Source: Hymenobacter crusticola (lineage in GTDB: Bacteria; Bacteroidota; Bacteroidia; Cytophagales; Hymenobacteraceae). From it: a stretch of 64,000 nucleotides of DNA. The notes under the pieces were generated by a model. It was given only the letters and a program-made list of their open reading frames with translations. It did no database searches and was not told the origin of the DNA. Positions 52,775 through 60,949 of this stretch are shown here, piece by piece. The stretch's first letter is position 1. The number at the start of each line of letters is the position of its first letter. The translations under genes and the position numbers were made by a program. The DNA lies in assembly GCF_002154225.1 (NCBI RefSeq), contig NZ_MTSE01000013.1:92447-156446 (forward strand), written 5' to 3'.

Positions 52775-54157
52775 TTACACATGCTCATTAACAAGTCTGA
52801 CCACACTATCCATGTTATTAGCTAATAACTCTACAGAGTGTGTAGCAACAACAAACTGTATATCTCTCCCTGAACTAAAATGCAATAAGCTACTCAATAA
52901 TCTTCTCTGCCATTTTATATTTAACGAAATTTCAGGTTCGTCTATAATAAATATAGTAGCAGTATCTGCTGTTATAGTATTTACCCATAACAGCAATAAA
53001 TGCTTTTCCCCTGATGACAATTCATTAAATGGAACATTTTCTCCATTCTTGTGAGTAATCCAAAATCCTTCATGGAAACTATAACGAATTTCTTTATCAT
53101 GAAAATACTCATTTACATAATTTATAAATGATATAATAACATTATAAATTTCATCTAATGCGAGTATTTTTGCATTAGAACCATCTATAAATGGCGATAA
53201 AACTTTACTAATTATATCTAATTTACTAGGACTAGCAATTCCACGTAGCACTGTCGCCAATGACTCATAATCAAAATCAGATATTAAACCAAAGTTTGAA
53301 AGCTCCTTATTTCTAACCGATAAGATTTTTAATTGCTCTAATATATTAGCCTTATTATCAAATTTATTTTCACTGTCATCTTCGTTATTATTACTATCAG
53401 CTATTGATTTAATAAGCTCCATGTAAATTGTCTTATTATTTTTTTCACCTATATTAGAAAATCTAAAGACGCGAGATTTAATCCAATCAGAAAATCTTTC
53501 AAACGCTCTGTCTATTTCTGATTTAGCATCTTCTAAATTAGCCTTCCTTCTCAACAACTCTCCATCAATAGCATAATCTAATCCTTGCTCAAAGATCGCT
53601 CTATTTCTTTTGTATCTACTTCTCAACTGATTCTTAAAGCTAGCCATAACTTCACGGTTATCTTTAAGAAAATAAACAGACATTTCTAATTCATCTATTC
53701 TTTGTGTTAAAGCTGCATACCCTTTATTGTTTATTATTTCATCGCGATTGACTATAATATTTCCATTAGGCTTACCACCCTCCATCTCAACACCAACATT
53801 ACATTCGTAAGTATTGCCATTTGATCTTATTCCATATAAAAAACCGCCCTTTGCACTTTCATTTCTTTTAGCAAAGACTTCTATCCCATTACTTAGGGTC
53901 ACCACTATGCTTTTAAATTTAGTATTTGCTAGTGCTGTTTTATACCCCTTTGAAGAATCTGTGGACAGAATATAAAATACGAGTTTTAATATTGTTGTTT
54001 TACCAGAACCATTATCTCCGTATATAATATAAAGATTATTACTACTATCAACTCGTAAGTGATAAGTATAGTACCCAAACAAGTCTTCTATATAAACTGA
54101 TTGTATGGTATTGCCTGTTTTGACTGACGAGATTGCCTTTGATTTACTCATATACAT
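52775..54157 (-). CDS. ABC/SMC-type AAA ATPase, PARIS AriA-like
   Basis: 460 aa, strongly AT-rich. Walker A is YGDNGSGKTTILKLV (about residues 46-60), the signature motif is LSSGEKHLLLLW, Walker B is TIFIIDEPEISLN and the switch is VVATHSVELL, all normal for AAA_15/OLD-like ATPases. The middle is a long helical insert (about 150-300). PARIS AriA is such an ATPase, sensing phage proteins and holding AriB. The start may be 54157 or two codons later at 54151. It is the first gene of the operon and has a -7 box at 54203-54210 on its strand. Confidence 0.8.
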   Translation of the reverse strand: MYMSKSKAISSVKTGNTIQSVYIEDLFGYYTYHLRVDSSNNLYIIYGDNGSGKTTILKLVFYILSTDSSKGYKTALANTKFKSIVVTLSNGIEVFAKRNESAKGGFLYGIRSNGNTYECNVGVEMEGGKPNGNIIVNRDEIINNKGYAALTQRIDELEMSVYFLKDNREVMASFKNQLRSRYKRNRAIFEQGLDYAIDGELLRRKANLEDAKSEIDRAFERFSDWIKSRVFRFSNIGEKNNKTIYMELIKSIADSNNNEDDSENKFDNKANILEQLKILSVRNKELSNFGLISDFDYESLATVLRGIASPSKLDIISKVLSPFIDGSNAKILALDEIYNVIISFINYVNEYFHDKEIRYSFHEGFWITHKNGENVPFNELSSGEKHLLLLWVNTITADTATIFIIDEPEISLNIKWQRRLLSSLLHFSSGRDIQFVVATHSVELLANNMDSVVRLVNEHV

Positions 54158-54454
54158 AAGAAAAATCCAAATTTCAGAAACGAGATAGCGAATGGCTGTT
54201 TACAAACGTAATGAACCCTGCGCATAAAAGGAACCTTTACAATTATCAACCTGCTGAAATATCGAACGGTTTCTACGCAGTTTTAGCCCCTGCGAAATCA
54301 AGCTGGAAACGCCGTTTTTCGGGCCTATTTAGGACACCGTTTTTTGCGCACCTCCAGAAAGTAGCTGGAAGCAGCCGCTAGCGGTCTTAGCGGAATCTGC
54401 TCCTGGCTCTAGAAACTTACTTCATGTGGGCTGCTAATCTCGACAGTAGGAGCC
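54158..54454. other. Spacer upstream of the ATPase/TOPRIM operon
   Basis: About 300 bases, holding a minus-strand TACGTTTG box (complement at 54203-54210) for the ATPase. No coding sequence was recognised. Confidence 0.4.
54203..54210 (-). promoter_or_regulatory. -7 promoter box TACGTTTG of the ATPase/TOPRIM operon
   Basis: Exact TAnnTTTG match on the minus strand 46 bases before the ATPase ATG. No clear -33 partner. Confidence 0.45.
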
Positions 54455-54462
54455 TATCTTTG
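54455..54462 (+). promoter_or_regulatory. -7 promoter box TATCTTTG at the start of a membrane-protein gene
   Basis: Exact TAnnTTTG match ending 5 bases before the ATG at 54468, so the message would be leaderless or nearly so. Confidence 0.5.
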
Positions 54463-54467
54463 CCCTC

Positions 54468-55058
54468 ATGTCCCCCTCTACTGCTGAGGCGTTAGCTCGT
54501 CGCGCGACGGGCGCCCTCTTTCTTGTCGTTTTTGGCAGCGGCTGGCTCGCCCTCGGGCTCGCCGCTACCCACTGGCTCACACTCCCCACCGGCCTCGCAC
54601 TCGGCTTGGCAATGCTCGCGCTGGTAGGCACCGCTGGCTGGGTGCTGCGCCAGACCAAGCCCTGGCGACCGCAAACGCGCGGCCCTGAAGAAGCGGCGCA
54701 AGCGCGTCGCCAAGGGCGACTGTTCGCCTTTTTGGGCATGGGAGAAGGAGGTGCCATTTTTTTGGTGAATAAGCTCTTGCCTCAACACGGGCTGGCGCAG
54801 TACGTGCTGCCCGCCATGGCGCTGATTGTGGGCCTGCATTTTTTTCCCCTGGCCCGCCTCTTTCGCTACCGCGGCCACTACCTGACGGGCGGCGCCATGG
54901 TCCTGTGGACGCTAGGCTGTCTGCTGCTGCCCCCTACTATGTGGCAAGCTGGGGTAGCTTGGGGCACGGGCGCCATTCTCTGGCTTAGCGCGGGCTACGC
55001 GTTAGGACGGGCTGTGCGGAAACTCCAGCCGTGCACGCTTAATAGCAGTCATGCCTGA
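54468..55058 (+). CDS. Multi-pass membrane protein, unknown function
   Basis: 196 aa with about five hydrophobic segments, e.g. GALFLVVFGSGWLALGLAAT, ALGLAMLALVGTAGWVL, YVLPAMALIVGLHFF, and TGGAMVLWTLGCLLL, separated by a basic loop (WRPQTRGPEEAAQARRQGRL). GC content and CTAG use are host-like, unlike the neighbouring ATPase gene. It resembles a family of uncharacterised membrane proteins, no activity is known. A strong terminator follows at 55134-55169, so it is a separate unit inside the island. Confidence 0.75.
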   Translation: MSPSTAEALARRATGALFLVVFGSGWLALGLAATHWLTLPTGLALGLAMLALVGTAGWVLRQTKPWRPQTRGPEEAAQARRQGRLFAFLGMGEGGAIFLVNKLLPQHGLAQYVLPAMALIVGLHFFPLARLFRYRGHYLTGGAMVLWTLGCLLLPPTMWQAGVAWGTGAILWLSAGYALGRAVRKLQPCTLNSSHA

Positions 55059-55133
55059 GCCTAGGCGAACAAACCAGTTACAAACGGCTGTTTGCGGAAG
55101 GCATACGTTCCCGTGTTCAAATTACTTATCAAA

Positions 55134-55169
55134 AAACGGCCCCGAAAAACCGCGTTTTCGGGGCCGTTT
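55134..55169. terminator. Perfect 15-bp stem terminator
   Basis: Arms 55134-55148 and 55155-55169 are exactly complementary, loop of 6. A-rich before and partly T-rich within the right arm. It lies in a 312-base spacer before the next gene with no other feature seen except a TAATTTTTG box at 55350-55358. Confidence 0.75.
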
Positions 55170-55370
55170 AGGCGGGTGCTAAAACCGTTCAAAAAAGAAC
55201 TCTAATTCGAACAGATTTATAAGCCAGCTCAGTTTGTTAACTAAGCTGTTAATGAAACGCACCAGAAAAAGAATTAAACAACACTCCTTTCATTGAAAAT
55301 CAGTACCTTACCAGCATACAATACCCAGCATTCTGCTTATAGCTTCACATAATTTTTGCAGCAACTAACT

Positions 55371-56429
55371 ATGAGGAGTATCAAAACAAATGCGGCCCCA
55401 ATTGGCAGCAGAGCTGTTGCACTGCAATCTACCTCCTCTAATCAGAGAGCAATAGTTGACAACAGACCCAGTACAATTCAGCAAAGAAAAATACAAGACG
55501 CCATTCAGAAACGGTCTTTCAGTACTCCCTCGACAGCTGTAGTTATCCAGAGAGAGGTGATGGGCGAAAGCGATCGTAGAATGCAGGAACGTAAGGCGAC
55601 AGTATTAAATTCTTTGATCAGTACTGCAGACTCAAACGAGCGCGATGCTTCTTACTTGAGCATCTTTATATTCTCCGGTAAGCGTGGTCTATTGAAGTCA
55701 ATCGCTCCTAAAAAAATAGCAGACCGGAGAGCAGATAGAGATCCATTGCTTCAGACCGTTGTAGGAGAATATGCTAAGCTTCGCGAATCAAATCAGCCAA
55801 GTCACTACAACAGTGAAGACTCAGAAATGCTTGGTTTACGCCCAATCCTAGAGTGCTTCGGTGGGATCGTCGCAAGATTGAAGCAAGAGTACATTTCCTT
55901 TTTCAATGATAAGGTGAACCAAGTTCTTTCAACTGAAGAAACGAGGATTAAGCAGAATTATGATAACATACGATTAGACATACAGAATAGCTCTACTGCA
56001 ACTAAGAAAACAAAGGAGAAGCATAGAAAGCAAGCAAATGCTGCAGAGAAAGACGAGCTAGCGACAGCAGAACAAGAGGCTCGGCGTGTTGTAGAAGAAA
56101 ATCTGAAGTCTGGAGGTAATTATGCAACAGAATTCGTAACTGAAAAGGGGGATGAGTTACGAGTAGAGATGGTGGGGCCACAAGGCACCTGTGGCGATTG
56201 TCAAGCAGCTATTAATCAGTTTGTCACAGATCTTAAATCCCAGCAGATGCCTTTTCCAAAAGAGGCCATCAAAGTTAGCTTCAACACCCGATGGTTATTT
56301 GAGAAGAAGCGTGCTGCTAAATCGCGGCAGAATGTTCCGGAACGTTCTCCATACTACGGATCAGATCAAGCCTATGATGCTAAATCTTACCGCCAAGATG
56401 TTAGACATTGGAAATTACGGTATAACTGA
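55371..56429 (+). CDS. Putative polymorphic-toxin-like effector with a deaminase-like C-terminus
   Basis: 352 aa, AT-richer than most of the window. Residues about 28-62 (DNRPSTIQQRKIQDAI ... VVIQRE) match a repeated pattern found at the N-terminus of many Bacteroidota effector-type proteins, often with eCIS or phage-tail loci. Residues 145-157 (HYNSEDSEMLGLR) and 270-284 (PQGTCGDCQAAINQF) resemble the H/D-S-E and CxxC-x2-I-x-QF zinc motifs of the toxin-deaminase superfamily, separated by a long helical insert rich in Lys and Glu. The start at 55371 (MRSIKTNAA) follows an in-frame TTG at 55356. The function is inferred; a coiled-coil-only scaffold cannot be ruled out. No immunity gene was recognised next to it. 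Confidence 0.6.
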   Translation: MRSIKTNAAPIGSRAVALQSTSSNQRAIVDNRPSTIQQRKIQDAIQKRSFSTPSTAVVIQREVMGESDRRMQERKATVLNSLISTADSNERDASYLSIFIFSGKRGLLKSIAPKKIADRRADRDPLLQTVVGEYAKLRESNQPSHYNSEDSEMLGLRPILECFGGIVARLKQEYISFFNDKVNQVLSTEETRIKQNYDNIRLDIQNSSTATKKTKEKHRKQANAAEKDELATAEQEARRVVEENLKSGGNYATEFVTEKGDELRVEMVGPQGTCGDCQAAINQFVTDLKSQQMPFPKEAIKVSFNTRWLFEKKRAAKSRQNVPERSPYYGSDQAYDAKSYRQDVRHWKLRYN

Positions 56430-56530
56430 GTGTCTTCCTTCTGACCTTTTCTTATTGCATTTGCTGTAAAGCAGCTTCATACAGGTTGATGCAGGCATGG
56501 ACAACAGCCAACGCCTGTTTTAATTCATAA

Positions 56531-59500
56531 TTATTTCCGAATTCCACTTTCATTGTTCACCTTCTTATAGGTACCGTAGTCTTGGTCGAAGTCGTAGAGG
56601 CTCTGCACTACCTTCAGCTCGCGCGCCCAGGCATCCATGCGCGCGTCTTGTTGCTGCTGGTTAGCCACGAGTTGCCGCAGTAAGTCCACCACCTCTGACG
56701 ACGCCGGCAGCGCCGCGACCGCAGCCGACGAGTCGCCCGACGTGGCGCCGCCACTAGCGAAGCCGCGCACCCGGCGTGCCTCCAGGTACTGCTCCATCTG
56801 CACCACAGTCGGGTCCTGCCGCAGCCAAGCCGGAATTACGTACTCATTCTCGTGCACGACGCCGGCGACGGCGTAGCCATCCGAGTCGACCAGCTTGCCG
56901 TTAGTACCTACGCTCAGCCCAATCTCGCGCCCCATGGCTGCGGCACTAGTGGCACCGCCCGTGCGGAAGCCCAGCACCTTCGCCGTCGAGGCAGCCGCGC
57001 CGGCGGCAGCCAGCGCGTTCATGCCGAAGGTGTAGGCTGTGCCCAGCGGAATGCTCACCGGCGGGAAGGCTGCCGATATCTTGGCGCCGGCTTCGGCGTT
57101 GGCCACCCACTGCTTTTGCAGGCCGATGCCGATTTCAGCAATGGCAATAGCTTTCTGTGCTACGACCGCTGCTTTGTAGATGGCGTTTTTCTTGCCGAGC
57201 ATCTCGCCCAGGGCGTCGACCTCCTGCGAGTTCACCACCTTCTTCACCGCCGACAACGCCTTCTCGAACTTGGCTAGGTCATCGTCCTGCTTCTTTTTCT
57301 TGGCCGCATAATCGGCCTCTTCCTTCAGCTTGTTCGAGAGGGCCTTCTTGTACTCGGCCGACTCGGCACCGGACTTCTGCTTCACCAGCTCTAGCTCCCG
57401 GCGCGAGGCCTCCAGCTGCACCTGGTAGATGGCATCCTGATACGCCTGCTCATCGATTACGCCGTTAGCCAGCTTCACCCCTAGCTCAGCGGCGGCTACC
57501 TCGGCGTCGGCCGCGTTCTGCTCGATCTTTTTATCGATGGCTTCCTGCCGGCGCTTCTCCTCCTCCTCGGTGTACTTGGCCGCAAGGGTGCGCAGAGCTA
57601 GCTGCTGCTCATCGACGATGGACTGCACGCGCTGCTGATAGTCGATCTCCTTGCCGGTGAGGGCCTGGTACTTCTTATCGGCATCGTCGTAGATTTTCTG
57701 GCGCTCCTGCTCGCGCTGCTTCTCGGCGTCACTCGTGGCCCGGTTAGCCAATACATCCCGATACTCTAGCTCCTGATCACCCATGGCCTTCAGCGCATCC
57801 AGGTGCTCCTGGTCGGCTTTGTCGCGGGCTTCCTTACGCAACTTAGCGGCCGCTTTTTCCGCATCGGCCTGGTCTTTTGCGGTGGTACCATCGCCCCCAG
57901 CGGCCCGCTTTTCGGGCGCATCCGGGGCTGCAGCAGCCTGCTCCGGAGCGGCCACCGTCACCTTCTTGGCCAGCGCGTCGGCGAAAGCTTTGGAGTAAGC
58001 GTCGCCGGCATTCTTACCGATGTTCATGAATTCATCCTTCGCGCCGGAGAAGTCACGGTCCTTAATGCGCTGCCAGGCCCGGCCGATGGCGCCGAAGCTA
58101 GCTTCTGCCGCGGCCGAGAAGCCGGCGAAGTACGCCGGCCCGTTTCGGAGCAAATCGAACAGCGCCTGCACCGGCGAAATCATCAGGCGAATGTAGCCCT
58201 GCGCCGATTCCGAGTGCTTGGCCCAGTCGACGATCGCCTTCACCACGTCGGCAATCGCGCCCCACAACAGGCGCGTGGGCGTGAGCAGCGCCCGGATGAC
58301 GTTGCCGAGCATCTCGCCCACACCGCGGGCCGAGGTGCCCTCTTTCGAGAAGAGGCCCATCGACTCCCCTAGGTCCAGGAACGCATCCCATATTTCGCGC
58401 ACCGGCTGGAATAGCTCCTTGAAGATAACCACCAGTTGCCCTAGCAGCGAGTAGAGCACGGTCATGGCCTTGTTGCTGAGCGTGTCGATGATGGCGGTGC
58501 CACCCTCGAACTCTTTGGCCAGGTCGTTCTGCACCGCTGCTAGCTCCTTGTTGGAGTCGAGCAGTGCCTGCTGGCGCTGCACGTACACGTTATTTTTGTC
58601 GATGAGCTGGTCGATGCCAACGCCGACGTTCTTCATCGATTTGATGAAGTCGAGGCCGGCATCTTCGCCCGGACCACCGAACACGTCGGCGATAACCGTC
58701 TGCGCCTGCGAGGCCGTGAGCTTGGTTTCATCCATCTCGGTGGCGATGCGCTTCAGAGCCTCCGTTGTGGTGATGGTACCCTTGTTCACCCCATCCAACA
58801 AGGTGTTGGTAAACTCGGGCCCAAACGCGGCGAACATCGCATCCTTGGTGGCGCTGGTCTGCTCCCGGATCCGCAACCCGAACTCTTTCACCACGTCGGC
58901 GCCTTTATCCGAGAACACGCCATCCGTCTGAGACTTGCTGACGATGGCAATGAACTCCGAGGCGCTCACGCCGGCGGCTTTGAACTGCGCCGGGTACTCC
59001 TTCACCTGGTCGAGGAACTCGCCGTTGGCATCAGCGCCGGCAACGAAGCCTTTCTGAATCAGGTCGAGGGCCTCCTTTTGGGAAATACCCATCTGCTTGG
59101 CCAGCGCGTTGCTGGCCGTGAGCACCTCCTGGTTTTCCTTGCCGAAGGTCTTGGCCACCGCGGCGATGCCGGCCGTCAGATCATCGAGCTCCTGGCCAGT
59201 GGCGCCGGTCAGGCTGTTGATCTCACTGCGCAGGGTGCCGAACTCCTTGACGGTTTCGGCAATCGCCGCGCCCATCTCCTTCACCAGGTCGACCGCGGCT
59301 TCTAAACCTAGGTCCACGCCGGCGAACATCAGCGCATCTTTCATGGTGAAGCCTTCTTTGGCGGTTTCACCTAGCTCTTTTTTCACCAAGCCGAGCCGCT
59401 CCTGCAACTCATGGTAGTCGGCCAATAGCTTCTTGCGGTCCGGATCGTCAGCCGACAAGTCCTTCAGCTGAGCCTCCAGCTTTTTGGCCGCCGCATCCAT

Positions 59501-60295
59501 TTCGTTGAACGAAGCCGATACCTTCTGCCCATTCAGGATCACCTGCTGGTTTTCCTGATTCAGGCGCGCCGTTTCCTCCCGCAGTTCCTGCTCCGACTTA
59601 ACGTAGGTTTTGACCTCGTCTTTAGCCGCTTCCATCTGCTGCTGCAGCAACTGATAATCTTTGATCAGTTGCGCCCGGCCCGGATCGTCGCGCGAAATCT
59701 CATTCAGTTGCTGCTCCAGGATGGACGCCGCGGCCTTCATCTGGTTCATCGACGCGCCGGCCTGCTGCCCCGTTTCGACCAACTCCTTGTTGGCCTGGGC
59801 CAGCAAAAGCTGCTCAAGCTGAAGCTCATGGGCCGACTTTGCCGTTTCGGTGAACTCCGCTTTCATCTCGACCATCCGGGCTTTCAGCTCCTGATAGTCC
59901 TCAATGAGTTTCTCCCGGTCCGGATCGTCCCCCGACAACTCCTCCAGCTGCTTCTCGAGCACGCCGGCCGCCTCCTTTATTTCTTTGTAGGAGGCCGTCA
60001 GCTTCTGGCCCTGCTGCACGGTGGCGGCGTTGGCCTGATTGAGCTGCTCGGTTTTCGCACGCAGCTGCTCCTGCGACAGCACGGTGCCGTTGATTTCGTC
60101 GCGGGTTTCCTTGATCCGCTGCTTCAGCTCCTGAAAATCTTGCTTCAGTTGCTCCCGGCGCGGATCATCGGCGCTCATTTTATTGAGCTGATTATTCATC
60201 AACGCGGCACCAGCCGCCATGTCTTTGAGACTGGCGTTGGCCTGCTGCGCATTGAGAATAATCTCTACTTCTCTGGTTTCTTTCTCGGTAGCCAT
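56531..60295 (-). CDS. Phage tail tape-measure protein
   Basis: 1254 aa. The N-terminus has four coiled-coil repeats of exactly 80 residues (SADDP, SGDDP, SRDDP, SADDP at residues 41, 121, 201 and 281). Residues about 340-600 match tape-measure family features (EYPAQFKAAGVSASEFIAIV, QTVIADVFGGPGEDAGLDFI). Hydrophobic stretches follow (AMTVLYSLLGQLVVIFKELF), then a long charged helical region (about 830-1080), and the tail-type C-terminus GVVHENEYVIPAWL. Such proteins set siphophage tail length at about 0.15 nm per residue, so a tail of near 190 nm would be predicted. It is read with the upstream genes on the minus strand, 3 bases after a 67-codon gene. Confidence 0.88.
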   Translation of the reverse strand: MATEKETREVEIILNAQQANASLKDMAAGAALMNNQLNKMSADDPRREQLKQDFQELKQRIKETRDEINGTVLSQEQLRAKTEQLNQANAATVQQGQKLTASYKEIKEAAGVLEKQLEELSGDDPDREKLIEDYQELKARMVEMKAEFTETAKSAHELQLEQLLLAQANKELVETGQQAGASMNQMKAAASILEQQLNEISRDDPGRAQLIKDYQLLQQQMEAAKDEVKTYVKSEQELREETARLNQENQQVILNGQKVSASFNEMDAAAKKLEAQLKDLSADDPDRKKLLADYHELQERLGLVKKELGETAKEGFTMKDALMFAGVDLGLEAAVDLVKEMGAAIAETVKEFGTLRSEINSLTGATGQELDDLTAGIAAVAKTFGKENQEVLTASNALAKQMGISQKEALDLIQKGFVAGADANGEFLDQVKEYPAQFKAAGVSASEFIAIVSKSQTDGVFSDKGADVVKEFGLRIREQTSATKDAMFAAFGPEFTNTLLDGVNKGTITTTEALKRIATEMDETKLTASQAQTVIADVFGGPGEDAGLDFIKSMKNVGVGIDQLIDKNNVYVQRQQALLDSNKELAAVQNDLAKEFEGGTAIIDTLSNKAMTVLYSLLGQLVVIFKELFQPVREIWDAFLDLGESMGLFSKEGTSARGVGEMLGNVIRALLTPTRLLWGAIADVVKAIVDWAKHSESAQGYIRLMISPVQALFDLLRNGPAYFAGFSAAAEASFGAIGRAWQRIKDRDFSGAKDEFMNIGKNAGDAYSKAFADALAKKVTVAAPEQAAAAPDAPEKRAAGGDGTTAKDQADAEKAAAKLRKEARDKADQEHLDALKAMGDQELEYRDVLANRATSDAEKQREQERQKIYDDADKKYQALTGKEIDYQQRVQSIVDEQQLALRTLAAKYTEEEEKRRQEAIDKKIEQNAADAEVAAAELGVKLANGVIDEQAYQDAIYQVQLEASRRELELVKQKSGAESAEYKKALSNKLKEEADYAAKKKKQDDDLAKFEKALSAVKKVVNSQEVDALGEMLGKKNAIYKAAVVAQKAIAIAEIGIGLQKQWVANAEAGAKISAAFPPVSIPLGTAYTFGMNALAAAGAAASTAKVLGFRTGGATSAAAMGREIGLSVGTNGKLVDSDGYAVAGVVHENEYVIPAWLRQDPTVVQMEQYLEARRVRGFASGGATSGDSSAAVAALPASSEVVDLLRQLVANQQQQDARMDAWARELKVVQSLYDFDQDYGTYKKVNNESGIRK

Positions 60296-60298
60296 CGC

Positions 60299-60502
60299 TT
60301 ATAGAGTATCTAGGTTACCGAGGTCGCGTCTGATAGTGGTGATTTTGCCCGTGATAACTTGCAGCTCTAACTGGCATTGCTTAAAATCATCAGAATCAGG
60401 TCGCTGCCGGCGCAGCTTATTGGTCAGCACGGCCTGGGCAAAGCATAAGTCACTGAGGGAACTAGGAAATTGGTTAGCAGTAGCATCCATAAATAGGGTC
60501 AC
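60299..60502 (-). CDS. Small tail-cluster protein, probable tape-measure chaperone position
   Basis: 67 aa, soluble, with a Gln/Leu helix (FKQCQLELQVITGKITTIRR). It sits between the tail-completion-like gene and the tape measure, the place where many phages encode tail assembly chaperones. The start is GTG at 60502 directly after the preceding stop, or ATG at 60490. Function is by position only. Confidence 0.55.
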   Translation of the reverse strand: MTLFMDATANQFPSSLSDLCFAQAVLTNKLRRQRPDSDDFKQCQLELQVITGKITTIRRDLGNLDTL

Positions 60503-60949
60503 TTAGAAGGTGATAGTGGTTTCTGATGGCAAGGCCGAGTTCACCGTGGTGAGCAGGAGCTTGCCGTGTAATTCGTACATCAGCTCGCTGAGGCGCCGGG
60601 TCTGGTAGCTCATCTCGGTGGCGTACCAGTTGCGCTTCTTGCGCGCATACCGCTTTAGCCGGCCGCGGCTCATACGGATGCGGTCGTAGCCATCGTCCTT
60701 TTTGGTGACGCCGGCGCCCATGCCGCGGCCGACGCCCATGTCGACGAACTTGCCATACAGCGCGTAGCTCAGCCGCATTTGCAGCCGGCCCTCAGCCGAG
60801 CCCACCACTTGCTTTTGGAAGCTGGCCATGAGCGTGCCGGTGTCCTCAATGCGCAGCTTGCGCATGTTTTCGATGAAGTTCGTAATGGTGATATCAAGCC
60901 ACTTGGTGGCTAGCTCCAGTTCTTGCTGGGCTGTATTGTCGACACTCAT
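60503..60949 (-). CDS. Phage virion/tail-completion-like protein
   Basis: 148 aa. Features such as IEDTGTLMASFQKQVVGS and YALYGKFVDMGVGRGMG resemble HK97 gp10-like or minor-tail proteins of Bacteroidota phages. The start is the ATG at 60949, overlapping the stop of the previous gene as ATGA (60946-60949). A longer in-frame start at 61027 would overlap the upstream gene by 82 bases and is rejected. Confidence 0.65.
   Translation of the reverse strand: MSVDNTAQQELELATKWLDITITNFIENMRKLRIEDTGTLMASFQKQVVGSAEGRLQMRLSYALYGKFVDMGVGRGMGAGVTKKDDGYDRIRMSRGRLKRYARKKRNWYATEMSYQTRRLSELMYELHGKLLLTTVNSALPSETTITF

Noticed and set aside
51905..54157. Gabija or Septu type system
   Set aside because: Gabija has ATPase and TOPRIM in one chain plus a UvrD helicase; Septu has an HNH partner. 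Here ATPase and TOPRIM are separate and no HNH motif is seen, so PARIS-like fits better.
49740..55370. Attachment site repeats around the integrase and the defence pair
   Set aside because: Only short or degenerate matches were seen, e.g. ggctgttt near 54195 and 55086 and gacacc followed by T-runs near 49890 and 54333. None is long enough to call.
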